In this document: in pieces, positions 40,895 to 50,125 of the stretch
Layout of the letters: the number at the start of each line of letters is the position of its first letter
Numbering within the stretch: position 1 is the stretch's first letter
DNA from: Alteromonas gracilis
GTDB lineage: Bacteria > Pseudomonadota > Gammaproteobacteria > Enterobacterales > Alteromonadaceae
Length of the DNA stretch: 64,000 bases
Assembly: GCF_002993325.1 (NCBI RefSeq)
Contig: NZ_PVNO01000005.1
Span: 62,001-126,000, forward strand
Reading direction: 5' to 3'
The notes under the pieces: model-generated
Seen by the model: only the letters and a program-made list of their open reading frames with translations
Told to the model about the DNA's origin: nothing
Database searches by the model: none
Made by a program: the position numbers and the translations under genes

Positions 40895-40931
40895 CTAGTG
40901 CTGATATGTACAGACGTAAAAGGATAGAGTA

Positions 40932-41249
40932 GTGAGCTGGATGTATTTGATTGTTGCGGGCCTACTGGAAATCGGCTGGCCTGTTGGGCTTAAAATGTCG
41001 CAGGAAGCGGAGACCCGAGTAATGGGTATCTTGCTTGCGATAGGGTTTATGGCTGCAAGTGGCTTTTGCCTGTGGATGGCACAAAAACACATTCCTATTG
41101 GCACTGCCTATGCGGTATGGACGGGAATTGGAGCGGCAGGTACGTTTTTAGTTGGCGTCATGTTTTATGGTGACCCTTCTTCGTTAGCGCGTTATTTTGG
41201 CGTCGCGCTTATTGTTGCGGGGGTAGTGGTCTTAAAACTTGCGCATTAA
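40932..41249 (+). CDS. SugE/Gdx-like SMR family exporter
   Basis: A 105-residue membrane protein with four helices and the SMR signature. It has SWMYLIVAGLLEIGWPVGLK with the essential Glu near residue 13, and AYAVWTGIGAAGTFLVGVMF. The W-P/A-V-G-L-K and G-I-G-A features are closer to the SugE/Gdx guanidinium-exporter branch than to EmrE. It starts with GTG, preceded by AGGATAGAG. I saw no convincing guanidine riboswitch in the 100 bases upstream. A bidirectional terminator follows. Confidence 0.88.
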   Translation: MSWMYLIVAGLLEIGWPVGLKMSQEAETRVMGILLAIGFMAASGFCLWMAQKHIPIGTAYAVWTGIGAAGTFLVGVMFYGDPSSLARYFGVALIVAGVVVLKLAH

Positions 41250-41295
41250 CGCCTTCTGCAACGTGGTTAAAATTGACCCACAAATTATTGAGTAA

Positions 41296-41327
41296 AAAAA
41301 GCCCGACAGGATCGCTGCCGGGCTTTT
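41296..41327. terminator. Bidirectional intrinsic terminator
   Basis: AAAAAGCCCG...CGGGCTTTTT with CAG/CTG continuing the stem inside one mismatch. A and T tracts on both sides make it functional for the rightward SMR gene and the leftward DUF1499 gene. Confidence 0.88.
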
Positions 41328-41369
41328 TCGTTTTGTTTGCGTCGCACATAAACAGGCAATGCGTAAAAT

Positions 41370-42086
41370 TTAGTTGTAGCCCAGTTGGTTTCTAAGCTCG
41401 GCCATAAAGGTTTCGATACGCTCTGCATTTTTACCTAAATCACTTTTTCCTACTCGTGATTTACTGCGCACATCAACCAGGGTGTCATCGCTTTTCGCGG
41501 TGAGCCTTATCACCACGTCATCTTTAAATCCAAACCACGTGGTAGTGTCGGTCGCTTCAAGGGTATTTGGTAAAGCACCTTCGGTGACTTGTTCCCAACC
41601 TAGCGCCGCAATCGCGCTTTCGGCAGCGACATAGACTTCGTTAATTGGTTGTGGAAGAAGCTGGGTTTTGATTTCAGGGTATGCTTCTAGCTGCTGTTTG
41701 GTTACATCACCGCCTTCATAGGCGACCGAATTAGGCGCACCTTCTCGAAGTGGAGCGATGGCCACGAATTCTGGCGGGTTCGTAACATCGGTGGTGATAT
41801 CATGAATTGGCGGAACAGCGCTCGCTTTACTCATCATGCTAACGGGCATGGCGACCGCAACTAAAGCCAAGATGGCACATATTAATGTACTTCCCCAACT
41901 CACGTTTTTGCGATTAATTAATATCTGCAAGATGATCAATATTATGGCGGCTCCGCCTACATAAACGCCAAAGCGCAATGAGGTAAACGCTGTGCCAAGG
42001 CTCACCCCGGCGTATTGATAAAGTGGGCCGGGCAATACGACCATCAGAAATCCAACGATACTGGTAAGGGCAATGAGTGCTTTCAA
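41370..42086 (-). CDS. DUF1499 domain membrane protein
   Basis: A 238-residue protein with three N-terminal membrane helices (about 3-24, 34-55 and 65-85) and a C-terminal soluble domain of about 150 residues. That domain carries a DUF1499-type pattern (TWFGFKDDVVIRLTAKSDDTLVDVRSKSRVGKSDLG in sections). The function of DUF1499 proteins is not known. It ends at a bidirectional terminator shared with the SMR gene and is divergent from the DnaJ-related gene. Confidence 0.85.
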   Translation of the reverse strand: MKALIALTSIVGFLMVVLPGPLYQYAGVSLGTAFTSLRFGVYVGGAAIILIILQILINRKNVSWGSTLICAILALVAVAMPVSMMSKASAVPPIHDITTDVTNPPEFVAIAPLREGAPNSVAYEGGDVTKQQLEAYPEIKTQLLPQPINEVYVAAESAIAALGWEQVTEGALPNTLEATDTTTWFGFKDDVVIRLTAKSDDTLVDVRSKSRVGKSDLGKNAERIETFMAELRNQLGYN

Positions 42087-42199
42087 GTGAACTCCAAGGT
42101 TGTTATTTTAGTTTGACCAACCTACTTTAACAGTCAATCGGGTCTTTTGGATTAGTTTCTTATAATAAATATTGCCGCCGCTATTTATGGGGCAACATT

Positions 42200-42919
42200 T
42201 TGAGATTCAGCCAGAGGAGCCTGTCTTTCAAGCGGGAGAAAATCAATTTGCACGCAAACACCGACAATGAAAGTATAGGCGCTCAGCAAGCGGACCTATT
42301 ATTCGATGTATTGTCGACGCAAAAAGCGTTATTTAGAGAGGGATTGAGCGAATACGCTCTCATTGAATTATTAAAAAAAGCACCTTATCAATTTTTCGAT
42401 GAAGACGCACTTCGAGATCCTCTGGTGCTTTTTAAAACACATTTTGTTTTGTTTCATGTGCTCTATAAGCTCAAACATTATTGGCGAAGCGAAAACGAGG
42501 GTGAACTCAGTATTCACGCGCTCAATATTAAGTTAGTAGCTAAACAATCGGTGGTAGAGAAAAAATGCGACTACACAGTTCACAGCGCCCAGTTAGAAGA
42601 GGTCGATAACCTCGCTGATTACTATTTGGATTGGTCTAATTTTGAGAAAGCGGACCGCAACAGCGTTGATAATTTGCTCGATGAATTCTGGCAGCGAATG
42701 GCTGGGGAAAAGGTCACGGTTGTGCAGCCCGGTGAAATTGATGAGGCTCACCAGTTGCTGGGGTTGTCTGAAGAAGGAACCATGACGCTCACTTTGTTGA
42801 AGCGCGCATACAAGAAAAACCTTCAGTTAGTGCACCCTGACAAGGGCGGTGAGCAAGAAAAAGCACAAAATGTAATTCACGCTTACCAAGTGCTTTTAAA
42901 GTACTATTCGTTTAAATAG
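42200..42919 (+). CDS. DnaJ-related protein with C-terminal J domain
   Basis: A 239-residue protein. The N-terminal ~130 residues match the DNAJ-related domain (LFREGLSEYALIELLKKAPY with FFDEDALRDPLVLFKTHFVL), and the C-terminal ~60 residues are a J domain (EAHQLLGLSEEGTMTLTLLK, LVHPDKGG, AYQVLLKYY) containing the Hsp70-stimulating HPD. It is probably a co-chaperone for DnaK. No ATG is available near the start. I use the TTG at 42200, preceded by GGGG; a TTG at 42248 is also possible. Clients are unknown. Confidence 0.82.
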   Translation: MRFSQRSLSFKREKINLHANTDNESIGAQQADLLFDVLSTQKALFREGLSEYALIELLKKAPYQFFDEDALRDPLVLFKTHFVLFHVLYKLKHYWRSENEGELSIHALNIKLVAKQSVVEKKCDYTVHSAQLEEVDNLADYYLDWSNFEKADRNSVDNLLDEFWQRMAGEKVTVVQPGEIDEAHQLLGLSEEGTMTLTLLKRAYKKNLQLVHPDKGGEQEKAQNVIHAYQVLLKYYSFK

Positions 42920-43229
42920 GACGTCTGTGCCTAACTGATTTCGTATTATTCGTATAAAGTACAAACCCTCCGGTGATTGACCGACAACATCGGTAACTTC
43001 GACTTCATTCTCTTTTATTGTGATGTATAAATGCGCACAATATGAGCTATCTACGTTTAGATTCGTAATAAATAGTGCTTGTTATGTCGAGTCTCCACCG
43101 CGCTTTATTTTTGAGATTTCGGTAGGCTCAAAAAGATTCGGCATATCACAAGCAAAAGTCACTGAGTTTATATTGGAAGCACAGAGCACGTATCGCGCTC
43201 TGTAATAGTTATTGGGAAATAGAAAATTT
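42920..43229 (+). other. Intergenic region before the RND efflux genes
   Basis: About 310 bases. A 61-codon open frame beginning GTG-ATG at 43020 has no recognisable features and no good ribosome site, so I do not call it. No adjacent TetR/MarR regulator gene is present for the efflux pair. No strong operator or terminator is visible. Confidence 0.5.
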
Positions 43230-44375
43230 ATGGGTCGCATTTTTTATGTTACTGCAGCACTGATAACACTAATTGGTGTTGTTGGGTGTTCAAACGAAGG
43301 TGAGCAAGCACAGGCGGGCGCTCAGCAAGGCATGCCAGCGCCGTCGGTATCGGTGGTTACACTGAAAAAGCAGCCTGTAGTACATGAAATGGTGTTGCCT
43401 GGGCGGGTAAGTCCTTCTCGACAGTCGCAAGTTCGCCCTCAGGTAGACGGCGTGATTACGGCCCGTTTATTTGAAGAAGGTGCTCACGTAGAAAAAGGTC
43501 AGCAGCTTTATCAAATTGATGAAGCACGGTACTTAGCGCAGTTAAATAGTGCTAAGGCCGATCTTAAGAGCGTGGAAGCAAACCTTAAAACGTTGGAAGC
43601 AAAGGCCCGTCGTTACGATGACTTAGTGGCCCAAAATGCCGTAAGTAAGCAAGAGTATGATGATGTAATTGCCCAAAAAGACCAAGCGCAGGCAGCGATC
43701 AGTGTGGCAGAGGCCGCTGTTGATGTGGCTAAAGTAAACATGGGTTATACCAAGGTTTATGCACCTATCAGTGGCCGTATCAGCCGTTCGTTTGTTACCG
43801 AAGGTACTTTGGTTACTACAAATCAAGCGCAGCAATTAGCGACCATAACTCAGTTAGATCCAGTGTATATCGATATGCAGGAGTCTGGTTCTTCTATCAT
43901 CACCCTTCGTCAGTCTATGCGAAAGCAGGGCTCAATGGACGTTGAAGTAACGGTAGACGAGGTGACAGGTGAGCGCTATGACCAGACGGGCAGTGTAAAG
44001 TTTTCTGAAGTCACCGTAGATGAAACCACTGGCTCAGTTACCCTCCGTGCTGAAATGCCGAACCCCGACGGTGTTTTACTTCCAGGTTTGTTTGTAAAGG
44101 GCCATGTGATTACAGGTCGCGAGAACGCGTTGTTAGTGCCTCAACGAGCCACAACCCGTCAGCCAGATGGCTCGCTGTCAGTCTATGTGGTGAATCAGAA
44201 CAATGAGGTTGTAGGTCGCACTCTAGACATTGGCAAAATATATCGCGACCAATACGTTGTGAAAAGCGGTGTGAGCGAAGGTGAAAAAGTTATTGTAACC
44301 GGTTATCAGAAGGTTAAGCCTGGCGCGAAAGTGAATCCATCAGAGTGGCAACCGTCGTCACGTGGCTCACGATAG
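43230..44375 (+). CDS. RND efflux periplasmic adaptor lipoprotein (AcrA/MexA type)
   Basis: A 381-residue protein started at the ATG at 43230. The signal peptide ends in a lipobox (IGVVGC), so it is a lipoprotein. The barrel-sandwich halves are QVDGVITARLFEEGAHVEKGQQLYQID and, after a coiled-coil hairpin (about 95-165), NMGYTKVYAPISGRISRSFV; each is quoted across its conserved core. It connects the inner-membrane pump to an outer-membrane channel of TolC type, which is not encoded here. The pump gene follows after 21 bases. Confidence 0.93.
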   Translation: MGRIFYVTAALITLIGVVGCSNEGEQAQAGAQQGMPAPSVSVVTLKKQPVVHEMVLPGRVSPSRQSQVRPQVDGVITARLFEEGAHVEKGQQLYQIDEARYLAQLNSAKADLKSVEANLKTLEAKARRYDDLVAQNAVSKQEYDDVIAQKDQAQAAISVAEAAVDVAKVNMGYTKVYAPISGRISRSFVTEGTLVTTNQAQQLATITQLDPVYIDMQESGSSIITLRQSMRKQGSMDVEVTVDEVTGERYDQTGSVKFSEVTVDETTGSVTLRAEMPNPDGVLLPGLFVKGHVITGRENALLVPQRATTRQPDGSLSVYVVNQNNEVVGRTLDIGKIYRDQYVVKSGVSEGEKVIVTGYQKVKPGAKVNPSEWQPSSRGSR

Positions 44376-44396
44376 CAAACAAGGAATTTAAGTAAT

Positions 44397-47300
44397 ATGG
44401 CTCGTTTTTTCATAGACAGGCCCGTGTTTGCATGGGTGCTCGCAATTATCACTATGATGGCTGGTGTTTTAGCCATTACTTCGCTGCCAATTGAGCAGTA
44501 TCCAAAGGTGGCGCCACCGTCGGTAACCATCTCTGCATCTTACCCTGGAGCGTCAGCGGAAACCGTTGAAAATTCCGTTACACAGGTTATTGAGCAAAGC
44601 CTAACCGGTATTGATAACTTGCGTTATTTCTCGGCAAGTAGCTCGAACAGCACGATGTCGATTACTTTGACATTTGAGCCTGGCACAGACCCAGATATTG
44701 CGCAGGTACAAACACAAAACAAGGTGCAGGGTGCGTTGCCGCTTCTGCCTACTCAAGTACAACAGCAGGGTGTAACCGTTACCAAAGCGAACAGTGCATT
44801 TGCGCTGGCCGTGGGGTTCTACTCAGAAGATGACACCATGACACAGTACGACTTAAGTGACATGCTGGTGTCTAGTTTCCAAGATCCTATCTCGCGCGTT
44901 AACGGTGTGGGCAATGTGCGTGTCTTTGGTGCACAGCGCTCCATGCGTATTTGGTTAGATCCTGACAAATTATATAGCTATAACCTAACGCCTACCGACG
45001 TACAGGCCGCCGTACAGGTACAAAATACTGATGTCTCTGCGGGGCAACTAGGTGGTATGCCGGCTATTGAAAACCAACAGATTAATGCGACCATTCAGGC
45101 ACAAAGCCGCCTGCAAACTGTCGAAGACTTCGAAAATATTGTTCTTCGCGTTAATACCGATGGCTCCCAAGTGCGCGTGCGTGATGTAGCTCGCGTTGAA
45201 CTTGGCGCCCAGAGCTACGACGTTATTGTTCGTTACGACCGCAAGCCAGCTTCCGGTATGGCTATTAGTCTAGCCTCTGGCGCGAATGCGCTAGACACCA
45301 TCAAAGCGGTGAAAGCACGCGTAGAAGAGCTGCGCTCAAACCTGCCTGATACGGTAAAAGTCGTGTATCCCGTAGATAGCTCACCGTTCATTGAACTGTC
45401 AATTGAGTCGGTAGTGCACACGCTAATTGAAGCGGTGGTGCTGGTGTTCTTAGTCATGCTGCTTTTCTTGCAGAACTGGCGCGCGACGCTCATTCCTACC
45501 ATTGCGGTACCTGTTGTATTGCTTGGTACGTTTGCTGTGCTGCTCGCTTTTGGTTTTAGTATAAACGTGCTTACCATGTTCGCTATGGTGCTTGCTATCG
45601 GTCTGTTGGTAGATGACGCCATTGTTGTGGTAGAAAACGTTGAACGAATTATGGAAGAGGAAGGTTTATCGCCTGCCGAAGCCACTAAGAAGTCAATGAC
45701 ACAAATTACAGGCGCACTGGTCGGTATTGCTGCGGTGTTATCCACCGTGTTCATTCCCATGGCCTTCTTTAGCGGTTCAGCCGGAGCTATTTATCGTCAG
45801 TTCTCAGTAACTATTGTGTCAGCCATGGCGTTTTCCGTGCTGGTGGCTATCGTTCTTTCCCCGTCTTTATGTGCCACATTGCTGAAAAAACATCCGGAAG
45901 ATCATGATAAGAACAAAGGCTTCTTTGGCTGGTTTAACCGAACGTTCAACAAAGGTCGCGACCGCTATCAACGCACTACCACCCATATGGCTAAACGGGC
46001 GAAGCGCTATTTTGTTGTGTACGGCTTATTAGTAGGCGGTATGGTGTTTATATTCAGCCAATTGCCGGGTGCATTCCTTCCAGATGAAGATCAAGGCCGC
46101 ATGATGGTACTTGTTAGTACACCGCCGGGCGCGACCGCTGGGCGAACTCTTGAATCTATCAAACAGGTTGAAGACTATATTCTCGAAGAAGAACAAGAAG
46201 CGGTAAACGGTATGTTCGCTGTGGTTGGCTTTAGCTTTGCTGGTCAGGCACAAAATGCGGGTATGGCGTTTTTAAATTTCAATGACTGGAGTGTGCGGGA
46301 TGAAGATAATTCAGCCTTTGCGGTCACGCGAAGAGCATTCGGCGCTTTCAGTCAAATTCAAGATGCATCAGCGTTCCCAATTGTGCCTCCGCCAATTATG
46401 GAGTTAGGTAACGCCACAGGTTTTGATATGCAGCTTGTGGATAGAGGCGGAAATGGTCATGAAGCCTTGATGAATGCTCGAAATCAACTTTTAGGTATGG
46501 CCGCTCAAAACCCTAAGCTCTCGGGCGTTCGTCCAAACGGGCTAAGTGATGTACCTCAATTTAAGATAAATATTGATAGCGAAAAAGCGTCAGCGCTAGG
46601 TCTTAATCTAAGCGAGATAAACAACGCGCTGCAAATTGCGTGGGGCTCCAGCTACGTTAATGACTTCATAGACAAAGGCCGAATAAAACGGGTTTATATG
46701 CAGGCAGACTTGCCCCATCGTATGACCCCTGAAGACTTAGATAAATGGTTTGTTCGTAACAGTGACGGTGAGATGGTTGCTTTCAGCACGTTCTCAACGA
46801 CAGAGTGGGTATACGGCTCGCCCAAGCTAGAGCGTTTTAACGGTATATCTTCAGTAAATATTCAAGGTAGTGCAGCCGAAGGAGTGTCTTCGGGTGAGGC
46901 AATGGCCGAAATGAAGAAGCTTGTGGAGCAGCTACCCCCGGGCTTTGCCATTGAATGGTCTGGTTTGTCTTTCGAAGAGCAAGAAGCGGGCTCTCAAGCG
47001 CCTATGCTTTACGCGCTTTCTATCCTTATCGTTTTCTTATGCCTTGCGGCGCTATACGAGAGTTGGTCTGTTCCCTTTGCTGTTATGTTGGTAGTACCGC
47101 TTGGGATTTTAGGCTCCGTAACGGCGGCATTTATCTTCAACTTACCCAACGATGTTTACCTTCAGGTCGCGTTTTTGACCACGGTAGGTCTTGCCGCAAA
47201 GAATGCGATTCTTATTGTCGAATTTGCAAAAGAGCAGTATGAAAATGGTGAAGATTTGATGACTGCTGTTTCTAATGCTGCATCGCAACGTTTCCGCCCT

Positions 47301-47498
47301 ATATTGATGACGTCCATGGCGTTTATTTTAGGGGTAACACCCCTCGCATTGGCGAGCGGCGCTGGTGCAGCCAGCCAAAATGCGATTGGTATTGCGGTGA
47401 TGGGTGGCATGTTTGCAGCCACGTTCTTGGCAATCTTCTTTGTGCCTATGTTTTACGTAATGGTAGAAAAACTGTTTCATAAACAAGACAAGCAATAA
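44397..47498 (+). CDS. RND multidrug efflux pump, inner-membrane transporter (AcrB/MexB, HAE1 type)
   Basis: A 1033-residue RND transporter with 12 membrane helices and two large periplasmic loops. It begins MARFFIDRPVFAWVLAIITM like AcrB. The proton-relay Asp pair is present in LLVDDAIVVVENVERIMEEE (about residue 405), and the lysine in AAKNAILIVEFAKE (about 935). QLPGAFLPDEDQGRM marks the second half. It exports hydrophobic or amphiphilic compounds by proton antiport together with the upstream adaptor. Substrates are not predictable from sequence alone. Confidence 0.95.
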   Translation: MARFFIDRPVFAWVLAIITMMAGVLAITSLPIEQYPKVAPPSVTISASYPGASAETVENSVTQVIEQSLTGIDNLRYFSASSSNSTMSITLTFEPGTDPDIAQVQTQNKVQGALPLLPTQVQQQGVTVTKANSAFALAVGFYSEDDTMTQYDLSDMLVSSFQDPISRVNGVGNVRVFGAQRSMRIWLDPDKLYSYNLTPTDVQAAVQVQNTDVSAGQLGGMPAIENQQINATIQAQSRLQTVEDFENIVLRVNTDGSQVRVRDVARVELGAQSYDVIVRYDRKPASGMAISLASGANALDTIKAVKARVEELRSNLPDTVKVVYPVDSSPFIELSIESVVHTLIEAVVLVFLVMLLFLQNWRATLIPTIAVPVVLLGTFAVLLAFGFSINVLTMFAMVLAIGLLVDDAIVVVENVERIMEEEGLSPAEATKKSMTQITGALVGIAAVLSTVFIPMAFFSGSAGAIYRQFSVTIVSAMAFSVLVAIVLSPSLCATLLKKHPEDHDKNKGFFGWFNRTFNKGRDRYQRTTTHMAKRAKRYFVVYGLLVGGMVFIFSQLPGAFLPDEDQGRMMVLVSTPPGATAGRTLESIKQVEDYILEEEQEAVNGMFAVVGFSFAGQAQNAGMAFLNFNDWSVRDEDNSAFAVTRRAFGAFSQIQDASAFPIVPPPIMELGNATGFDMQLVDRGGNGHEALMNARNQLLGMAAQNPKLSGVRPNGLSDVPQFKINIDSEKASALGLNLSEINNALQIAWGSSYVNDFIDKGRIKRVYMQADLPHRMTPEDLDKWFVRNSDGEMVAFSTFSTTEWVYGSPKLERFNGISSVNIQGSAAEGVSSGEAMAEMKKLVEQLPPGFAIEWSGLSFEEQEAGSQAPMLYALSILIVFLCLAALYESWSVPFAVMLVVPLGILGSVTAAFIFNLPNDVYLQVAFLTTVGLAAKNAILIVEFAKEQYENGEDLMTAVSNAASQRFRPILMTSMAFILGVTPLALASGAGAASQNAIGIAVMGGMFAATFLAIFFVPMFYVMVEKLFHKQDKQ

Positions 47499-47553
47499 GT
47501 AAGTGCGCTAGAGTGAGAAAAAAACGCTTATTTCAAAAATAGGGATATTGGTA

Positions 47554-48054
47554 ATGACCACTGTAGTATTTTCTCACGGTAAAGAAAGTGGCCCTTGGGG
47601 CAGCAAAATCACCACGCTTTCAAACGTGGCGAATGACATGGGCTTTGGCGTAGAGAGTATCGACTATCAAGACCTCGACTGCCCTGAAGCCCGTTTAGAA
47701 CGTTTGAAAGAAACCATTGCCGAAAAGTGCAATGACGTTATTTTAGTTGGTTCGAGCATGGGCGGTTATGTCTCTTTGGCCGCGGCAAGTCAAATATCAG
47801 CAAGAGGCGTATTTCTAATGGCGCCTGCTCTGTATCTGCCGAACTATAAAATTCAGCGGTTCCCCTATGATGGTTATGTGAGCCTAGTACATGGTTGGAA
47901 TGATGATATTGTGCCAATTGAAAACAGCCTCAAATACGCCAGACACCAAAAAGCGCAGCTTTTACTATTAAATGACGGCCACCGACTGGCAAATAGTAAG
48001 TCAGTCATATCACCCTTTTTCAGAAACTGGTTGGAAAAGTTCCGATATCAGTAA
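47554..48054 (+). CDS. Small alpha/beta hydrolase
   Basis: A 166-residue protein started at the ATG at 47554, with AGGG about nine bases upstream. It has VFSHGKESGPWGSK at the N-terminus (oxyanion region), nucleophile elbow GSSMGGY near residue 76, acid in HGWNDDIVP, and catalytic His in NDGHRLAN. It is compact, like the YcfP/RBBP9-type esterases. The substrate is unknown. It sits 55 bases after the pump gene and ahead of a strong terminator, so it may be read as a third gene of that unit. Confidence 0.86.
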   Translation: MTTVVFSHGKESGPWGSKITTLSNVANDMGFGVESIDYQDLDCPEARLERLKETIAEKCNDVILVGSSMGGYVSLAAASQISARGVFLMAPALYLPNYKIQRFPYDGYVSLVHGWNDDIVPIENSLKYARHQKAQLLLLNDGHRLANSKSVISPFFRNWLEKFRYQ

Positions 48055-48132
48055 ACGTGCTTTGTAAATTTGCACGGGTGCGCTTGATGTTAAGTTAAAG
48101 GGCCTGGGGCGAACTTAGCCTGAAAATTTCAG

Positions 48133-48165
48133 AGGCCTAGCGGTGAATACTGCTGGGCCTTTTTT
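48133..48165 (+). terminator. Intrinsic terminator
   Basis: AGGCCTAGC and GCTGGGCCT form a 9-bp stem with one G-T pair and a ten-base loop, followed by six Ts. It closes the efflux/hydrolase unit before the acyl-CoA hydrolase gene. Confidence 0.85.
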
Positions 48166-48283
48166 GTCGATTTATATTGCCTATGTCTACGACCAATCGC
48201 TTATAGCCCGCGTTTGAGCTAATGCAGGAAATCGTTTGTTTTTATGGCATGATGAGATATTGCGAGAAAAAGGGCAGATGGAT

Positions 48284-50125
48284 ATGGCATTTAGTTTACC
48301 TCAAGCACCACAGTGGTCATCATTAATAAAGTCTGGCTGCCGCGTCTTTGTGGGCGGCAATGCGTCGGTTCCTCATGCACTTGTACAGCATCTAATTGAT
48401 AACAGCGAAGGCTTTAGTGACATTGAGCTTGTGCATATGCTGGCCTTAGGCGATACCCGCTGGGTTAAAGAAGAATATAAAAACCTGTTTAAGGCGAATA
48501 CTTTCTTTATCGGTGGAGAGGCCATGCGTAAAGCTGTCGATGAGGGACGCGCCGACTACACGCCGGTTTTTCTATCAGAAATTTCAAGCTTATTTAGCGA
48601 TGGTACCCTAGCGTTAGATGCTGCTTTAGTAAATGTTAGCCCACCTGATGAGTTTGGCTATTGCTCACTAGGTCCAGCGGTAGATATCGCTATGTCAGCA
48701 ATCAGGCAAAGCAAGAAAGTTATTGCTCAAATTAATCCTCAGGTTCCCAGAACCGCCGGACATTCCTACATTCATATCAGCGAAATTACTGCCTGTATTG
48801 AAGCGGAAGAGCCTTTGGTGGAAGTAACGCCGCCGCCGATTGATTCGGTCGCCGAGCGTATCGGTCAGTATGTATCAATGCTTGTTGATGATGGCGCAAC
48901 GCTGCAATTTGGCATCGGAAAAATCCCAAGCGCTACCCTTAAGTATCTGTGTAATCACAAGGATTTGGGGATTCATAGTGAAATGCTCACAGACAGCATT
49001 ATTGAGTTGCTAGAGTCGGGCGCTATTACCAATAAAAAGAAGACCTTCCACCCCGGTAAAATTGTAACTAGTTTTGCGATTGGTACCCGTAAGCTCTACG
49101 ACTTAATTGACAGTAACCCGCACATTGAGTTTTACCCTAGTAGCTATGTGAACAAACCCACCAACATTGCCAAAAACGATAACATGGTTGCAATAAACAG
49201 TGCACTTGAAGTTGATTTGACGGGGCAGGTGGTAGCGGATTCGCTGGGGTACGATTTCTATAGCGGCATAGGCGGGCAGGTGGACTTTGTCACCGGTGCG
49301 TCTATTAGTAAAGGCGGTAAAGCCATTATCGCGCTGCCGTCCACTGCAAAAGACGAAACGATTTCTCGCATAACTCCGCGCATCAGCGAAGGCGCAGGGG
49401 TCGTCACCTCACGAGGAAACGTTCAGTATGTTGTAACGGAATACGGCATAGCATCGCTAAAGGGAAAAAGCATTCGAGAGCGAGCGCTCGAGCTTATACG
49501 TGTGGCACATCCTAAATTTCGTGCAGCACTGCTTGAAGATGTTCGCCAGCACTATTGGGTGCCTCATTACCAAGAAAAGTATCCGACTGACATTCCTGAA
49601 TTAGGCGTAATTCAGTTAAAAAAGCTAAATATTCAGGGCGAGACATTTTACATGCGGCCTTTGAATCCAGCCGATGAAAGACGTCTTCAAGAGTTTTTCT
49701 ACTCTCACACCAAGGAAACGCTCAGACTCAGATACAACTATGATCCTAAACAAATGTCCCGTGAGAAGTCATGTAACTTGGTTTCGGTTGATCAAAGTTC
49801 AGATGCTGCACTGTGTATTGTAAGACAAGAAGGGTCGCGCATTACTATTCATGCGGTAGGGCGCTTTTACTATAACCCTCACGACAATACGTGCGAAGCC
49901 GCTTTTGTAACGCGAGAAACCCAGCAAGGCAAAGGTATGGCTAGCCGGCTTCTAAACGAGTTGATTAATGTTGCAAAGGTGCGTGGCATAGCAAAAATGA
50001 TGGCTTATGTCCGCGGTGACAATAGTCCGATGATCGCCATTTTTGAACAGGCGAAATTTAAAAGAAAGTTCACTGGCGACCCCAGTGATATAGAGTTAGT
50101 TTTAGATGTGGCATCATTGACATGA
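48284..50125 (+). CDS. Acetyl-CoA hydrolase/transferase fused to a GNAT acetyltransferase domain
   Basis: A 613-residue two-domain protein. The first ~440 residues are an acetyl-CoA hydrolase/CoA-transferase domain (NVSPPDEFGYCSLGPAVD, FGIGKIPSAT, IHSEMLTDSI, GIGGQVDFVTGAS, TEYGIASLKGKSIRERA). The last ~150 residues are a GNAT fold with the acetyl-CoA loop QQGKGMA. I start it at the ATG at 48284, nine bases after AGGG; an ATG at 48278 is also possible. It would bind CoA esters and acetylate a protein or small molecule. The deacetylase gene downstream overlaps it by four bases. Confidence 0.9.
   Translation: MAFSLPQAPQWSSLIKSGCRVFVGGNASVPHALVQHLIDNSEGFSDIELVHMLALGDTRWVKEEYKNLFKANTFFIGGEAMRKAVDEGRADYTPVFLSEISSLFSDGTLALDAALVNVSPPDEFGYCSLGPAVDIAMSAIRQSKKVIAQINPQVPRTAGHSYIHISEITACIEAEEPLVEVTPPPIDSVAERIGQYVSMLVDDGATLQFGIGKIPSATLKYLCNHKDLGIHSEMLTDSIIELLESGAITNKKKTFHPGKIVTSFAIGTRKLYDLIDSNPHIEFYPSSYVNKPTNIAKNDNMVAINSALEVDLTGQVVADSLGYDFYSGIGGQVDFVTGASISKGGKAIIALPSTAKDETISRITPRISEGAGVVTSRGNVQYVVTEYGIASLKGKSIRERALELIRVAHPKFRAALLEDVRQHYWVPHYQEKYPTDIPELGVIQLKKLNIQGETFYMRPLNPADERRLQEFFYSHTKETLRLRYNYDPKQMSREKSCNLVSVDQSSDAALCIVRQEGSRITIHAVGRFYYNPHDNTCEAAFVTRETQQGKGMASRLLNELINVAKVRGIAKMMAYVRGDNSPMIAIFEQAKFKRKFTGDPSDIELVLDVASLT

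Noticed and set aside
40830..40931. Guanidine riboswitch before the SugE/Gdx-like gene
   Set aside because: I could not find the paired ACGR loops of class II, nor the conserved blocks of class I or III, by eye.
43020..43205. A 61-codon open frame before the RND adaptor gene
   Set aside because: No ribosome site, no hydrophobic or domain pattern, and no similarity that I recognise to a regulator or leader peptide.
45233..45760. A 175-codon minus-strand open frame opposite the RND pump gene
   Set aside because: It is antisense to a clearly conserved coding region, is rich in Ser/Thr as expected for a shadow frame, and has no family features.
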